Assembly: GCA_900239685.1 (NCBI GenBank)
Contig: OENT01000295.1
Coordinates: 62,001 to 126,000, forward strand
Reading direction: 5' to 3'
DNA: 64,000 bases
DNA from: Rotaria macrura
Taxonomy: Eukaryota; Rotifera; Eurotatoria; Philodinida; Philodinidae
In this document: in pieces, positions 52,801-64,000 of the stretch
How positions within the stretch are numbered: the first letter of the stretch is position 1
Layout: every line of letters begins with the position of its first letter
Notes under the pieces: model-generated
Told to the model about the DNA's origin: nothing
The model's input: the letters and a program-made list of their open reading frames with translations, nothing else
Databases searched by the model: none
Translations under genes and position numbers: made by a program

Positions 52801-55800
52801 CGTTCTCTCGATTCATTCAAAAGAAGCGGTTGGCTTTAGAATAGAAAATTTCAAAACTTTTATTTAACATATGTTGTTATACGATAAATATTCTATTGAA
52901 TTACTTCACGTCATGTCTTGTTTTAGTCTGTCTATTTCTGTATTACATCAGATGCATTCAGGTCGAATCGGTATTTTCATGTGAGAAATAGTTAAGAAAC
53001 TGCAAGGAAAACAGTACTATTTCCCCATCAAGCAGATAATTATCTTTTTTTTTCATCATTCGTCTTCAAAATTATTCTCGTCTAGTTGTTATTTCAAACA
53101 AGAGTAGATCTTCCGTAAATTTCGAATAGCATCATTTCTAGCAAGTTGCAACTATGTTTAGAAAAAAGAAAACGAAAATTCCCACATTTATCGAGACTAG
53201 AGATGTGTAGAGAAACAAGCTTCTTAAGTTCCGGCATCTAAATGGTTGAAACTATTTCACTTTCATATTTCTTATTGAAACGTGAAAATCTTTTTCTGAA
53301 GTTTAATTATAAAATGGACTATTTTCTCTTTGTAAAATACTTCTTTAATCTAAAAATGGGGATCTACCTTGATCTATCAATGCTCCAACTACTTTCGTGT
53401 TATAATAATCTGGTAAAAGCCGTTCACACAATGCTGCTAGTGTCCAAAAAGCATCTTCTTCATTCATATAAAGTAAGAGTACGCCACCAATTATATTCAT
53501 TGCTTGGCAATAACCTATAGAAAAAAAAACAAAACAAAAAATAATCAATACAATTGAACATTCTCATGTGAAATGAAATCTAATATACTAACCAACATCT
53601 TTATTGTAACAAGCATAGGTTCTTAACAGACGTCTCAATGCACTTATGCCTGATTCATTTTGAAATGCTTTTTGATCTGGTAATGCTCGATATAGATCAC
53701 GTTCAATTTCATCATTTATGGAATCTTGATCATTTTCAATTAATGTCGATTCATAAACACATTTTCTATAGATATTGCTATTAGCTTGTTTCTGTGAAAA
53801 ATAAAAATGAACTATGAAATATTTTCAATCAAATGACCATGCACTATATCTCACTAACATCATATAAAGCACCACTAAATAAAAGCCATAATTCATTTCG
53901 TAGTGAACTCGGTATTCCTTGAAATAACAATTCATATAATTCCTTTGTTCGAAACATAGCTGAACTACGACCATAGGTAGAAAAATGTGTATACCATGCA
54001 ACTTCTCGCGTGAGTTCAAGTTCTTGTTGTTGTTCAGTAAGACTACTCATAAATTGTAGATAAAGTGGAAATGCAATAGCTAGAAGAAAACATTTATTGA
54101 AATTCAAGGAAAAAAAACAATAACAAAAGCGAATGTACTTATTGGTGGAAGATCAGTAATTGACGTTACTTGTTCGTTAAATTTTGACAATAAAGATGAT
54201 AATTTATCGAGAATAAATGTTCGATCGGCAAAATTTGAAAAAATAAATGGACCACCCTAGAAGGACAAAAAGACACATCCTAAAATACATAGTAGAATAT
54301 TTTTCGTTTTTTCTTTTTTTACTGGATGTTTTATTGTTATGACTAATGCTGACTGAATATCGAAATCTGATACATCAGAAGTATTGTTATGTTTTTCAAC
54401 AATAGTTACATCACGGAATGGAATGATTAAATTTACTTGATGATAGACCTTATACATTGGAAAATGAACAATTTATGTAATAAAAGAAAAGAAAAAACAT
54501 TCGAATCTTACTCGACTAGAGAAACAAATAAAATTCAACGAAATATAAAGTTTACCAGCAACACTTGATCGACTATATGGCATCCATAAATGACATGCTA
54601 TTTCACCATCTAAACGTTCATTTAATGGTAAACGAAAACGACATCGATATGCTTCGCTGCGAGATTTAGCATCCAAGTCACGTTTTAATTGTGATATTAC
54701 TTTAGGTGCTGTTTTCCTATGAAAGGTGAAAGATAAAAATCCATTAATGGAAGCCTTCGGAAAAAGAAAACGCTTCTCTTTTATTCATTTACAGTTCTAC
54801 CTAAGTGACTACGAAGTCCTATGTACGGACACGTCTGTATGTATAGTATAGGTAACGGTGTTCATCATGAAGCTTCTAAACATTGCAGAGTTCTTGTAAT
54901 TTTTATTGGAAGATTTCAAGTTCAAATGTCTTAGATTGAATTTGAAAATAGTTCTTTGAAAATTTACGAAATGTGAAAAGGCGTTACCCTTGAATATTTC
55001 TAGGCTCAAACTCGTTTGTTATTCAGTAAAACTTAATTACCGGTTGAAAAATAAGAACTGATGCAGCTTCCATAATAATGTAATCGTATCAGTACAATAT
55101 GTTGTATCCGTAAACAAGCACGTTTCCTTCCTTTTTCTCATGTGTAAAATGTCCGAATGAATCAATTCTATTTGAATAAATCTTTTCAAGAAAGAATTAA
55201 TTTTGTGTTCCAACTACTTAACAGAAGTTAACTGTTCAATGACGATTCCGACTGGTTGAATTACTGTCACTTAGCAATCAAGTTTTTCAATGTTGGACTT
55301 TGAGTTATCATATCAAGAAAAAATATTTTCTATATTTATACTTCAATTTGGAATATGAAATCAATCAGCAGATGAGTCTTATTCGAATCTAGTTCACATG
55401 TATAATGCCTTCTTTATTTATTTTCATATCTTTCGTTCAATTAGATGCTTACTTTGTTACAGTAGGAAAGAAATCTTCTTCTTGAAATGCTCCTTTTTGA
55501 GATAACAATCTAGATGATAACGATAAAAATACATTTTTCAATCATGATTTAAACGACATTTACTTTTTTGCAGCAAAATTCGCTATTTGTTCAATTATTT
55601 GATATGTTTCTTCAATTTTTCTGAACATTGCAAAATTATATTCATGTAAACGAGTGCATACACGTATTGTTTCTGATACGAATGCATGTACACGTTCAAG
55701 TGTCTAACACAAAAATAGAACAACATCTTTGTCAATCAATGATTTCTGAAAACATTAAACATTACTTACAATAATATCTGTAAATTTAATGACAATGTTC

Positions 55801-56786
55801 ATGTCTTTTCCGAGTGAATTCGAATGAAAACATAGATAATTCACTGATAAATAAAGATAACCCTGCCGAGGTACACGACCTTGCCAGTAAGAACACGAAT
55901 AATCTTTGCAAATACATATTAAGAATTCAAATCAAGAATCATATCTTAACAAACTACTTACAAATTACAAGTTTTTCTTCGATTGGCATGTTAAGTACTT
56001 TATGGAATGTTTTTGTGGCATTTTTAAACTTTTCTGATTCGAAATCTAGAATTATTTGCATCGTAAATAATTATTATGATGTGACTTCCTTTTTATCTTC
56101 ACTCTACCTCCAATATCACCACTATCAGCTTCAGTACATAGACTTTTGATTTTCCATTGTACAAAATCACTAATATCATCAGCAATGTCTATTCCTTCTA
56201 TTTTAATGAACATTCGTACTGTACAGAAGTATTAGCCAACAATAAACTTTACCGAGTGTTGGCATTAAATGCACTTCGATCCATTTCCAATGTTCTTCAA
56301 TATCATATTTTTTATCTGCTTCAGCTATTACTAAAAATTAAATTTCCTCTTTATTTATGTTCTATTCAAACAGTACGATTCTTACAATAGTAAACTTCAG
56401 AATCGGCTCGTTTATGAAGTATTCGGTAGTGATGAGTCTAAACAAATACTTCATTGCGAGTAGATAAATTACTTTAACGATATATATTAATTACTTTATT
56501 ATCTAATACAGAGTCAATCGTTGAAACAAGAAGACTAGTAAAACTACTACGTCGTTCATCATGACCCTGACGACGCTGTAATATAAAATATGGATTAGCT
56601 CGATCAATTGACCTGAAGTTAAATAATTCAAACGTAAAAGAGAAAAACTACATGAAAGATTAGTCTTACCAAAATCCTTTAATCTATAGAAAAAGTAAAC
56701 AAGAAAATTACAGAAAAAATTTGCGTTTTTAATTTTAACTATTTCAAAAAGCTTCTTACATGAATCTCTGAAGGTTTCACCCACAT
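49836..56786 (-). CDS. TBC1D9: TBC1D9/TBC1D8-type Rab GTPase-activating protein
   Basis: A GRAM-GRAM-TBC RabGAP. 23 exons sum to 3,135 nt, giving 1,044 residues (human TBC1D9 1,266). Exons: 56760-56786, 56670-56683, 56495-56612, 56386-56437, 56253-56330, 56108-56218, 55962-56045, 55770-55903, 55564-55703, 55453-55509, 54512-54716, 54323-54448, 54139-54256, 53859-54079, 53593-53791, 53368-53514, 52164-52275, 51693-52098, 51465-51623, 51281-51404, 51041-51228, 50104-50215, 49836-50038. The start MWVKPSEIH matches family [19 protein letters not shown] follows. GRAM1 (about 150-210) has [20 protein letters not shown] and GRAM2 (about 285-355) has [13 protein letters not shown]. The TBC domain (about 465-690) keeps both catalytic fingers, IERDLYR and GYCQAMN, plus [13 protein letters not shown] and VMPFESA, so it should be active. 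A degenerate EF-hand-like stretch (about 830-860) and the ending WTISFEQF also match. Confidence 0.95.
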
Positions 56787-57922
56787 TGTCGTCTCTTAAG
56801 TTAAACAAGAATTGATGAAGGAATGATAAAAAACGAGACATCAACGTAGAAAGATTCTATTAGTATGATAGGAATGTTTTAATTACCAATCAAAACCCAC
56901 CATTAATTATAATTAATAATTTTCTATATTAAGCACATATATTCATCAATCGTGCAGTATAATCCAATTAATATGCATTAGCATCGATTGTGGCGCTAGG
57001 AAGCTTATGATTTAGTTTGTGATTCATCTGTATCTAGTATGTATAAAAAAATAGTTCGTTCGTTCGTCCAAGGAAAAGAAAGACAGAAAAAACGAACGAA
57101 CGATGTGATGCGAACGAGAAAAAATTTTCTATTCAAGTAGAACAACAAAATGTAATGCCGATTTTTCCATAAATATGGTGTTGTCAGTATTCATCGCATA
57201 TCAAGAAACTTCGAAATACTAATTATATCATAAGGATGCAAATGTTTAGTCATTTGATGAAATTTTCAGATGTTCATAGAAAAAATTCAAGTACATCCCT
57301 GTTTCTATCTTGGACAAGTCGCATGACATACTAGCAGACTTTGATTCACTTCATGGAATTCCGAACTAACCAAGATTGAAACTTTCAAAGACAATCACAC
57401 GTGAGATCGATAAGAAAACTTTTGAAGTAAAATTCAGTAGTTTCAACAAATGGAAGTTTGAGTGTTTTATGTTTTTACAATAGCCAAAGAATAAAACGTC
57501 AGAGAACGATGAGATTTTTATTAAATTTCAAAGTGAGAAATCATCTTACTAAACGTGTTACCGATGAGGATAAATACCAATGTATTTATCCTATTCAGAA
57601 TAGAAACTCAAGATATCTTGTAATCGAACAAGTACAATTTAGTCGAGTTAATAATATCCATCAAAAATTGTATTTAATAACCAATAAGGGATAGAAAAGA
57701 ATTCAAGGTTAAAAGTTTTCAATCCTATTGTACTAGAAAACACAATGTAGTTCAAATTACTGTTCTACATAGAACTAAATAATATTTAACAAGCAAACAC
57801 ATATGATAAGGATTTGATTCAATTAAAATTTGTAATTCATCTAGTTAACCTCGTCTTCATTAACAAAAATTAATTGAATTGAATTTCGTCTAGATATTTT
57901 TTCACTAAAAGACATCGTTGTA
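56787..57922. promoter_or_regulatory. Upstream region between TBC1D9-like gene and the 57.9-kb gene
   Basis: About 1.1 kb between divergent genes, holding both promoters. An inverted repeat of TTCGTTCGTTCGT (about 57056-57068) with ACGAACGAACGA (about 57090-57101) could form a stem about 270 bp upstream of the RabGAP start. A short unsupported frame lies at 57458-57694. Confidence 0.4.
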
Positions 57923-60735
57923 ATGTCATCATCCGGTCAATTATTACATGAACGAGCTCGTACCTTATTAACTTTGATCGATGGTCTTCAAATTGAAAGT
58001 GATCTTGCAAGTTCTCGTCGTACAGTAGATGACTGGCGTACAGAAATGTTTTCGTTGATAAATAATATTCATTTAAGTACAACAACGAAACTTGATACGT
58101 TAACCAGCCGTTTAAATCAATTAAAACAACGTCGTTCAGCAATATTACGACAAGATATATTACCAAATTTAAATAAAATGGTTATAGAACGTCGTAAAAA
58201 TTTATCTGAACAAGAATTAAATGATATAAAAAAGAAAATAACCAAAATCGATTGTGATTTACAAACATTTGGAAGATTATTACAAAAAGTTAGTAATGAT
58301 GAAAAAAAACTAGTTGAACAAATCGAAGTACTTAAAAGTAAAACTATGCCGAACATGAATGCTCAAGTCTCATTTTAATATTTGAATAAATTGTTTTGTT
58401 TTTCTATATCATAAATAGCTATTCAACGTGAAAATATTCAATTATCTATTCTTGATAATATTTCAACACCTAAACGTCGTTTTATGCTTGATTCATGTCA
58501 TTCACCTTTCATTGCCGTATCGGAAGATAATCATATGCTCATTGAAGATGATAATCATCTTGTTTTATTTGATGAGCAACGTCGTATTCATGAAATTCCA
58601 TGGCAAGGACACAATGATGAATCATATAGTGGCTCAATTAAAGATATTGTCTATTCGGATTATCTTGAACAATTTTGTATTTTATCCGGATTAAATCTTT
58701 TTACACTCGATCCACATATGTCAACATTAGATAAAAGCGAGCAATTAAAACCTCCGACAGGTTAGATTATATATATATTTTTTCATTATGATATAATACT
58801 TATCAACTGTATAACATATAAAAGAGAAGAGAAACTATTGTTTTTCATGTATAAATTGTTATTGAATTTCCTGTAGAACTGTTACCGATAAACTTCTCTT
58901 TCTGAGCTACTGAATATTGCTGTTTTTTCTTGCTCTTGTTGAGAAAACAGTACATTCATGTGACAGACTTTAATCTCTTGTTACTACTAGAGAATATCAT
59001 CGATTTTTTTCTACGAAAAAGAAACTTTTGTTTAAATATGAAATTTATTTTAAGCAACAATTGAAATAATGCCTTCATTTTCTTCTCATAAAATATGGCA
59101 TCAGTTTTCCCTAAGGTTCAGGACATAGTTCATTTTCTTTAGTTTAAATATGAGTTTCTCTGTTCATAGAGAACTCATCAAGCAAAAGCAATGGTTCAAT
59201 AAAATTCATCGTCCGGTAAACATCTCTCGAGTGTTAAACATTTCATAAAATCTGAGTTGAAATAGATATACGTATATAGTATATATTTGTCCGTTCGACG
59301 AACAATTTCTGATGAGCTTTTTATGTAGATTCGAAGTGATGCATATTTGATGAAATCTTATTTAGCATATATTTTAATAGTTAGCTAAACATACAAAAAC
59401 AATCAATTATTGTTTTGTACAAGACATGAAAGAATTTTCCATAATACTATGACGTCTCGGGTATCGTGATCTCTTTTTTCTTGAGACATAAGTGTTTATT
59501 AAGACTTTATTAGTTTTGAGTAACTATGATGATATTGCATACATCTGCAATGTAGAAGAAATATTTGGATGTACATATCTAAGAATGATACAATGTATAA
59601 TTAAAAATCTTAGACTACTTGTTGGAAAAATTCCGGTATATTTTCCAAACTAACAAGTCTCAATAGTTTCTGATTTCAATTGCTACATAATCAAAAATAC
59701 TAATGTTTTCCAGAACCGCTTCATTTTGAAAAACGAAGTGCTAATAATTTTTTTTTATTAGTTTTTCCCTAAAATACTGATTTGCATGAGATATGTCAGA
59801 TAGACGAATCAGATATAATGACTTTTCTATCCGCTGAATTCTTAGAAACATATTTTTGTTATTTATTTTCATTATGAATCTAATCAGAAATAATGTGGAA
59901 AGAATAGAAAATTGAATTGACGTAATTGATAGCTACTTCTGTAGTATAGTAATATATAAAAAAGGGTAACGTTGCATTTACTGTAATGATAAGCATAATC
60001 AGTTTGAAAAAATACAGACAATGAATAGGATCATTCTGTTGAGTTCGAACACAGCATAATTAATTGTAATTTTTAAATTTGTTCTTTATTAAACTCATGA
60101 ACAGTATAATTAAGGGTAAAAGAATCAAAAGATATTGCATTTCTTCATGTTATCTTTTTGAAATTGATGTTAGAATTCTCTTCGTTCTTTTTCATTCAGG
60201 CAGTCATTTTCAATCAATTGCTTGTCTTCCAAATGCATCCGATGTATTTTTTGCACTTACAACATCTGGTTCTCGCACAAATATCGAACGTTGGTCACTC
60301 GTTTCTGGCTCACTTATTCGACGATGGTATCATGATATTTTCGAATCCGATGATCGTTTTATATCATGTATACGCGCTAATGAAAGATGTTTAGCTATTT
60401 GTATCAAACAACAAAAACATGAAAAAGGACATCATAATGACAATAATCAATGGCGTGTTGATTTATTTGATTTTACACTTGTTCGAATGTACCGTGGTCT
60501 TAATTTGAAAATTGGTGGTCTAGGAACTTATATAACACCATTCGATGATCGATTGTGGTTAACGATCAATGGTAATGATATATGGTTAATTGATGAACAA
60601 GGTGGATGTATAGAAGAAAAAACAATAAATGAACGTGAACAATTACATAATATAATTGTTAAAGATGAAGATATAAATGGTCAACGACAATTTATAGTAA
60701 AACTGGGTAAACCCGCGGAATTGCGTCTGCTTTAA
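57923..60735 (+). CDS. Unrecognised coiled-coil plus beta-rich (propeller-like) protein, 430 residues
   Basis: Three exons (57923-58337, 58419-58760, 60200-60735) sum to 1,293 nt, exactly 431 codons with the stop. The first donor chosen is GTAAAA after EVLK, because it keeps phase with TIQRENIQLS; reading on would stop 14 codons later. Residues 1-140 are a charged helical coiled coil (RLNQLKQRRSAIL, KKITKIDCDLQTFGRLL). Residues from about 150 are beta-rich, with short segments such as HLVLFDEQRRIHEIPW, IERWSLVSGSLIRRWYHD and GNDIWLIDEQGGCIEEKTI that read like WD40/NHL propeller blades with poor consensus. The layout resembles the coiled-coil/B-box-NHL (TRIM-like) architecture without a visible RING or B-box. 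The second intron is long (58761-60199, 1,439 bp) and empty. Family unknown; coding status well supported by phase and composition. Confidence 0.75.
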
Positions 60736-60980
60736 TGTAATTCAATAGATATTCATTTTTTTTTCTTTTTCGTGAAAACAATAATACAATTTAAAAAGCT
60801 AAAAGAAAGATGAATCGCAAATCGCTCTTGTTTCTTATTTTTCTTATATGCGATTATTCTCATGTTTACACATTTATAAAAGAGAAATTTCGAAAGAAAA
60901 AGCCATAAAAACTATGCTTTCGACATTATGATTTTATTCGTTGGTTTCTTTTTCTTTTCTTTGAATGTTTACACATTAAA

Positions 60981-62066
60981 ATGCTGCTTGTTTATGGTCG
61001 CCGACGTGTTCGTAATCGTTTTATAGTATTTTTAACAATTTTTGCTAGTTTTTTCACTCTATCAGTCTTAATCCATTCGAATTCAATATTAGTTCGAAAT
61101 GGAAATAGAAAAAATATTGATCCACGTCTCTTTTGTGTGTTGATACATACACATTCTACGCATGATAACTTGATTCATTTATGTAATGTAACATGGGCGA
61201 AACATTGTCACAAAATTACTGTTATAAAATATAAAAGATTACAAACACCAAATGATGGTAAGTGAATTAGTTCTTTTCCTTCATTTATATATGTATATGC
61301 ATTCGATCATTTGAATATAACGAAAAAACAAAGCATCACCACCAAAGTCTATATGAATAACAGTTATTCATTCGAATACATGACTTTTTTCAGATTGTGG
61401 ATTAGATATGAAACCATGATCTTCTTGATTATTATGATCTAAGAAAAAAAAACAGATTCGATTTCAATTAAACATTTTCTTTGCTATATTCTAGAATCGA
61501 ATCCTACTCGATTGCCAAATCATGTAAATCTATGGACACTAATACTTGCTGCTATTCGTCAGTCAATCAGTTCATATGATTATATTTCTGCTGTAGATTC
61601 ATTAATTATAGTACCTGCACCTACATTTGTCTTTCATGAAAAGATATCATTGATTGTTAACAATTCGACGCTGAATTCTCCATTGCCATTAATCGTTATC
61701 TATGAACAACAGGAAGTCAATGCTTATATCTTAAACGGTCAAGCTTTATATCTTGTGCGCAACACTCAATTGATCGATTCATGTTTACAACAGTCGTATC
61801 CAAGTGCACGTGAAACACATTTATGGAAATGTGTAAAAACTAAATTAAAAAACGAACAGATCAATTTAGAATGTAAAGGAAATCATTGTTTTGTTCAATA
61901 TCATCCTCACTATTTAACAATAACTCAAATTAAAAATGGATTTTGTTCACAAAATAATCTTCACTTATGTCATAACATAGTTTTACTTTATCCAACAACT
62001 TTTAGTGATATAGTTACATTAGAATTTTTTAAATATAAAATAAAATCAAAATCTTCTCATAATTGA
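60981..62066 (+). CDS. C1GALT1/COSMC-like Golgi protein lacking the DxD motif
   Basis: Exons 60981-61257 and 61495-62066 sum to 849 nt, giving 282 residues. It is type II: a basic N-terminus (YGRRRVRNR), a transmembrane anchor about 13-36, then a lumenal domain. FCVLIHTHSTHDNLIHLCNV (51-70) and TWAKHCHK (71-78) match the start of the core-1 galactosyltransferase fold (in C1GALT1 LCWVMTG and ATWAQRC; in COSMC KETWTKHCDK). Where the active enzyme has a DDD sugar-nucleotide/metal motif, this protein reads SLIIVPAPTFVFHEKIS (128-144), comparable to COSMC, which also lacks DxD. Five or more lumenal cysteines and several N-x-S/T sites follow. Likely a COSMC-type chaperone or an inactive GT31 relative; about 35 residues shorter than COSMC. 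It starts only 245 bp after the upstream gene stops. Confidence 0.7.
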
Positions 62067-64000
62067 TTATAATGAAAGAAATAAAAATTCTTTTGAATTT
62101 TCATTGATTCTCAAGTATAGATTTTCAAGTCGTGATTGATAACGAAAGATAATTCATTAAAATTCTACTATGACATGTATTGATTATTTTCATAAATGAC
62201 TATTTTCTGCAGTTGAAAAAGGTGTTTTAATTAATGCTTTCAATAATTCTATCCAATGTATCATACCCTAGAAGAAAAGACTGTTCTCGTTTAATATCTA
62301 TCAATCAAGATAAATATATATGAGTAAGGATTGAAGTTTGATATCGACCTGTCCACGTAACGGTCCATCTATTTCGGCAAAGTCAAAAAAATGCGAAATA
62401 CATGCTTTCATTATATAATTTTCTCGTTGTCAAAGGGATGATGTGAGGCGTTTTCTTAATTATTCTTTCAGGGATGTTATTAATTTATTCATTTCGGAGA
62501 AACTTCAATTAACTTTCTGTAGAAATAAACGTTGATGAAAATATGCCGATTTTTAAAAGCACTATTCCGTCACAACAATTTTATCTACACTTGAGGTGAC
62601 GCTAACATATATTTTGAATTCTTTTTTTTTCTATCTATAGCTCGTCATTTCAGCTGCAACTTTTCTATAGAAAAGTTTTTAATCACACTCATAGTTGAGC
62701 TAAATATTTTAGTTCTTTACACACTACTCGAACATGAAGTCCGTTTTAAGTTATTCCGTCGCGGACATATATATATATGAATCATAAAAAAGTAACAGGA
62801 AGACAAGGTCTAGTGAAACTTTTATGATGTGTAGGGCAGTTCGACTTATATATGTGTTCAACATATCGGCTTTATTCGACTTCAATCTGTTGAGATATTT
62901 CAGAGATAAAGTGAAAAAAAATATTCCTTCACGCTTGGACAGGTCGATATGATAAATAATCTTAGCTGTTTTTGGGAAATATTATTTTTTTACAGAAAAA
63001 GAAGTCTCAAATTTTGTTCTCTGTTTAACTTTTTAAGTTTAACTTATCTTATAGCATTCTCATTAAGGTATTATTATAACTAATGTTTCTTTGTGTTTGA
63101 CAGATTATGTCAAGCTAAACAGAATTGTTCAATATTGTTCTAAATCAACCCTATTGAATTAGATAGATGAGTGCTGCTATAATTCAACACCAAGTTTTTG
63201 AGAGGACTTAACAATGTTGAACATCTATTGTTTTTTTCATGTCTTACAATGCAATCATTTGGAAAAAAGAGACATTTTGTCACGTCATGTATTCTAACAT
63301 AAGAAATCATCTTCTAACAACCAAATGCATGGACTGAAAGTGTTTTGAAAACTTCCGATGACCAAACATCTTCAGTAGACTTTTGTATATTAATGTCATA
63401 GAGATTATATAGTACATAGTCAAATATCTAATAGCAATAATCTTTTCTCTTCTATGCTAACATGTCAAGAACATTGCATGTGATTTAAACATAAATGGGT
63501 GAAGATAATTTGATACAAGAGTCAATGTCCTTCGAGTCATTTTTAATTAAATTATGTGAACACAAATCTTAGTTATGAATATTAGATGGATGCATACGAG
63601 CCATAAATGATGATACAAAATTTCAATGATGACTAGATTAATAAATACAAAAATACTAAATCGAATGCGTAGAATTCATTGTTTTTTAAAGATTTTCTTA
63701 AAAAGTGACATAAGTTCTCGAAAGTTATTCGATGAAAGTTGAAAAGATCATTTTTTGATTGATAAATATACAAATTGAAGTAATTCGGAAACTTTTTACG
63801 GGACAAATTTATATGTTCGTAGAAACGGTGTACGTTGCATTGCATCTTATTATATCGATCAATGGGTCTTGTTCATTTCAATGTGAATCAAGTTCTGAGG
63901 CGAGCAAGATGCAATTTTAGGTACATCTGGCGTGTGCATCACACATTTAACCAATTCATATTTTTCTGTGATGAGAAAAATTAATTACTGACGAAGATCA
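62067..64000. other. Right-end gene-free stretch
   Basis: Contains the 3' UTR of the COSMC-like gene (AATAAA-like motif just after the stop, near 62080), the putative inverted-repeat element at 62344-62947, and AT-rich sequence to the window end. A short frame at 63633-63845 (-) is unsupported. Confidence 0.4.
62344..62947. mobile_element. Putative 604-bp MITE with short terminal inverted repeats and TA duplication
   Basis: The left end begins TCGACCTGTCCACG directly after TA (62342-62343). The right end, reverse-complemented, begins TCGACCTGTCCAAG, and TA follows it (62948-62949). Counting the flanks, 15 bases (ATATCGACCTGTCCA) match perfectly in inverted orientation, in unusually GC-rich sequence for this region. 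The interior has no coding frame and includes an (AT)n stretch near 62769. This fits a small non-autonomous Tc1/mariner-like element, but one copy with short repeats cannot exclude coincidence. Confidence 0.45.

Noticed and set aside
61258-61494. Hidden exon carrying a DxD motif in the COSMC-like gene intron
   Set aside because: The exons already join in phase and the intron has in-frame stops with no D-x-D stretch.

Overview
The window is nuclear DNA of a small, AT-rich animal genome, most likely a bdelloid rotifer (an inference). Reading frames are broken by many GT-AG introns of roughly 45-70 bp, with a few of 0.5-2.7 kb. Most genes are conserved metazoan ones: EEA1, RAB14, eIF2-gamma, a BHLHE22/23-type bHLH factor, G3BP/Rasputin, TBC1D9-type RabGAP and a C1GALT1/COSMC-like protein. 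Mixed among them are genes that look bacterial, fungal or plant-like: an SDR, a DHDPS/NAL-family aldolase, a plant/fungal-type Fpg glycosylase and a propeller lactonase. Such a mixture is typical of bdelloids. There are no prokaryotic operons or ribosome binding sites. I assembled the exons by hand from splice signals and frame. In every multi-exon model except EEA1 and the 36.7-kb gene the exon lengths sum exactly to a multiple of three.

Layout. 0-9.2 kb (+): EEA1 homologue, 5' end cut by the window edge, 20 exons seen. 10.6-11.4 kb (-): intronless SDR. 14.0-17.4 kb (-): eIF2-gamma, 9 exons, divergent from RAB14 (+, 18.0-18.9 kb, 5 exons). 18.9-22.3 kb: no gene seen. 22.3-22.9 kb (-): bHLH factor, divergent from the intronless aldolase (+, 23.5-24.5 kb). 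25.1-27.4 kb (-): G3BP, 9 exons. 27.6-34.0 kb: gene-poor, holding a 918-bp element with long terminal inverted repeats. 34.0-35.7 kb (-): Fpg. 36.7-37.2 kb (+): a possible small two-exon gene. 37.4-40.7 kb (-): an unrecognised single-pass membrane protein, 7 exons. 44.4-45.3 kb (-): unrecognised two-exon gene. 47.2-48.4 kb (-): lactonase. 49.8-56.8 kb (-): TBC1D9-like RabGAP, 23 exons. 57.9-60.7 kb (+): unrecognised coiled-coil plus beta-rich protein. 61.0-62.1 kb (+): Golgi C1GALT1/COSMC-like protein lacking DxD. 62.3-62.9 kb: a small putative inverted-repeat element.

Several genes share an endosomal Rab theme (EEA1 as Rab5 tether, RAB14, TBC1D9 as RabGAP), but they have separate promoters and nothing shows co-regulation. 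The points most worth a second look are the four putatively acquired metabolic or repair genes, the two inverted-repeat elements, the DxD-less C1GALT-like protein, and the three unrecognised multi-exon genes. No clearly new multi-gene system is visible.
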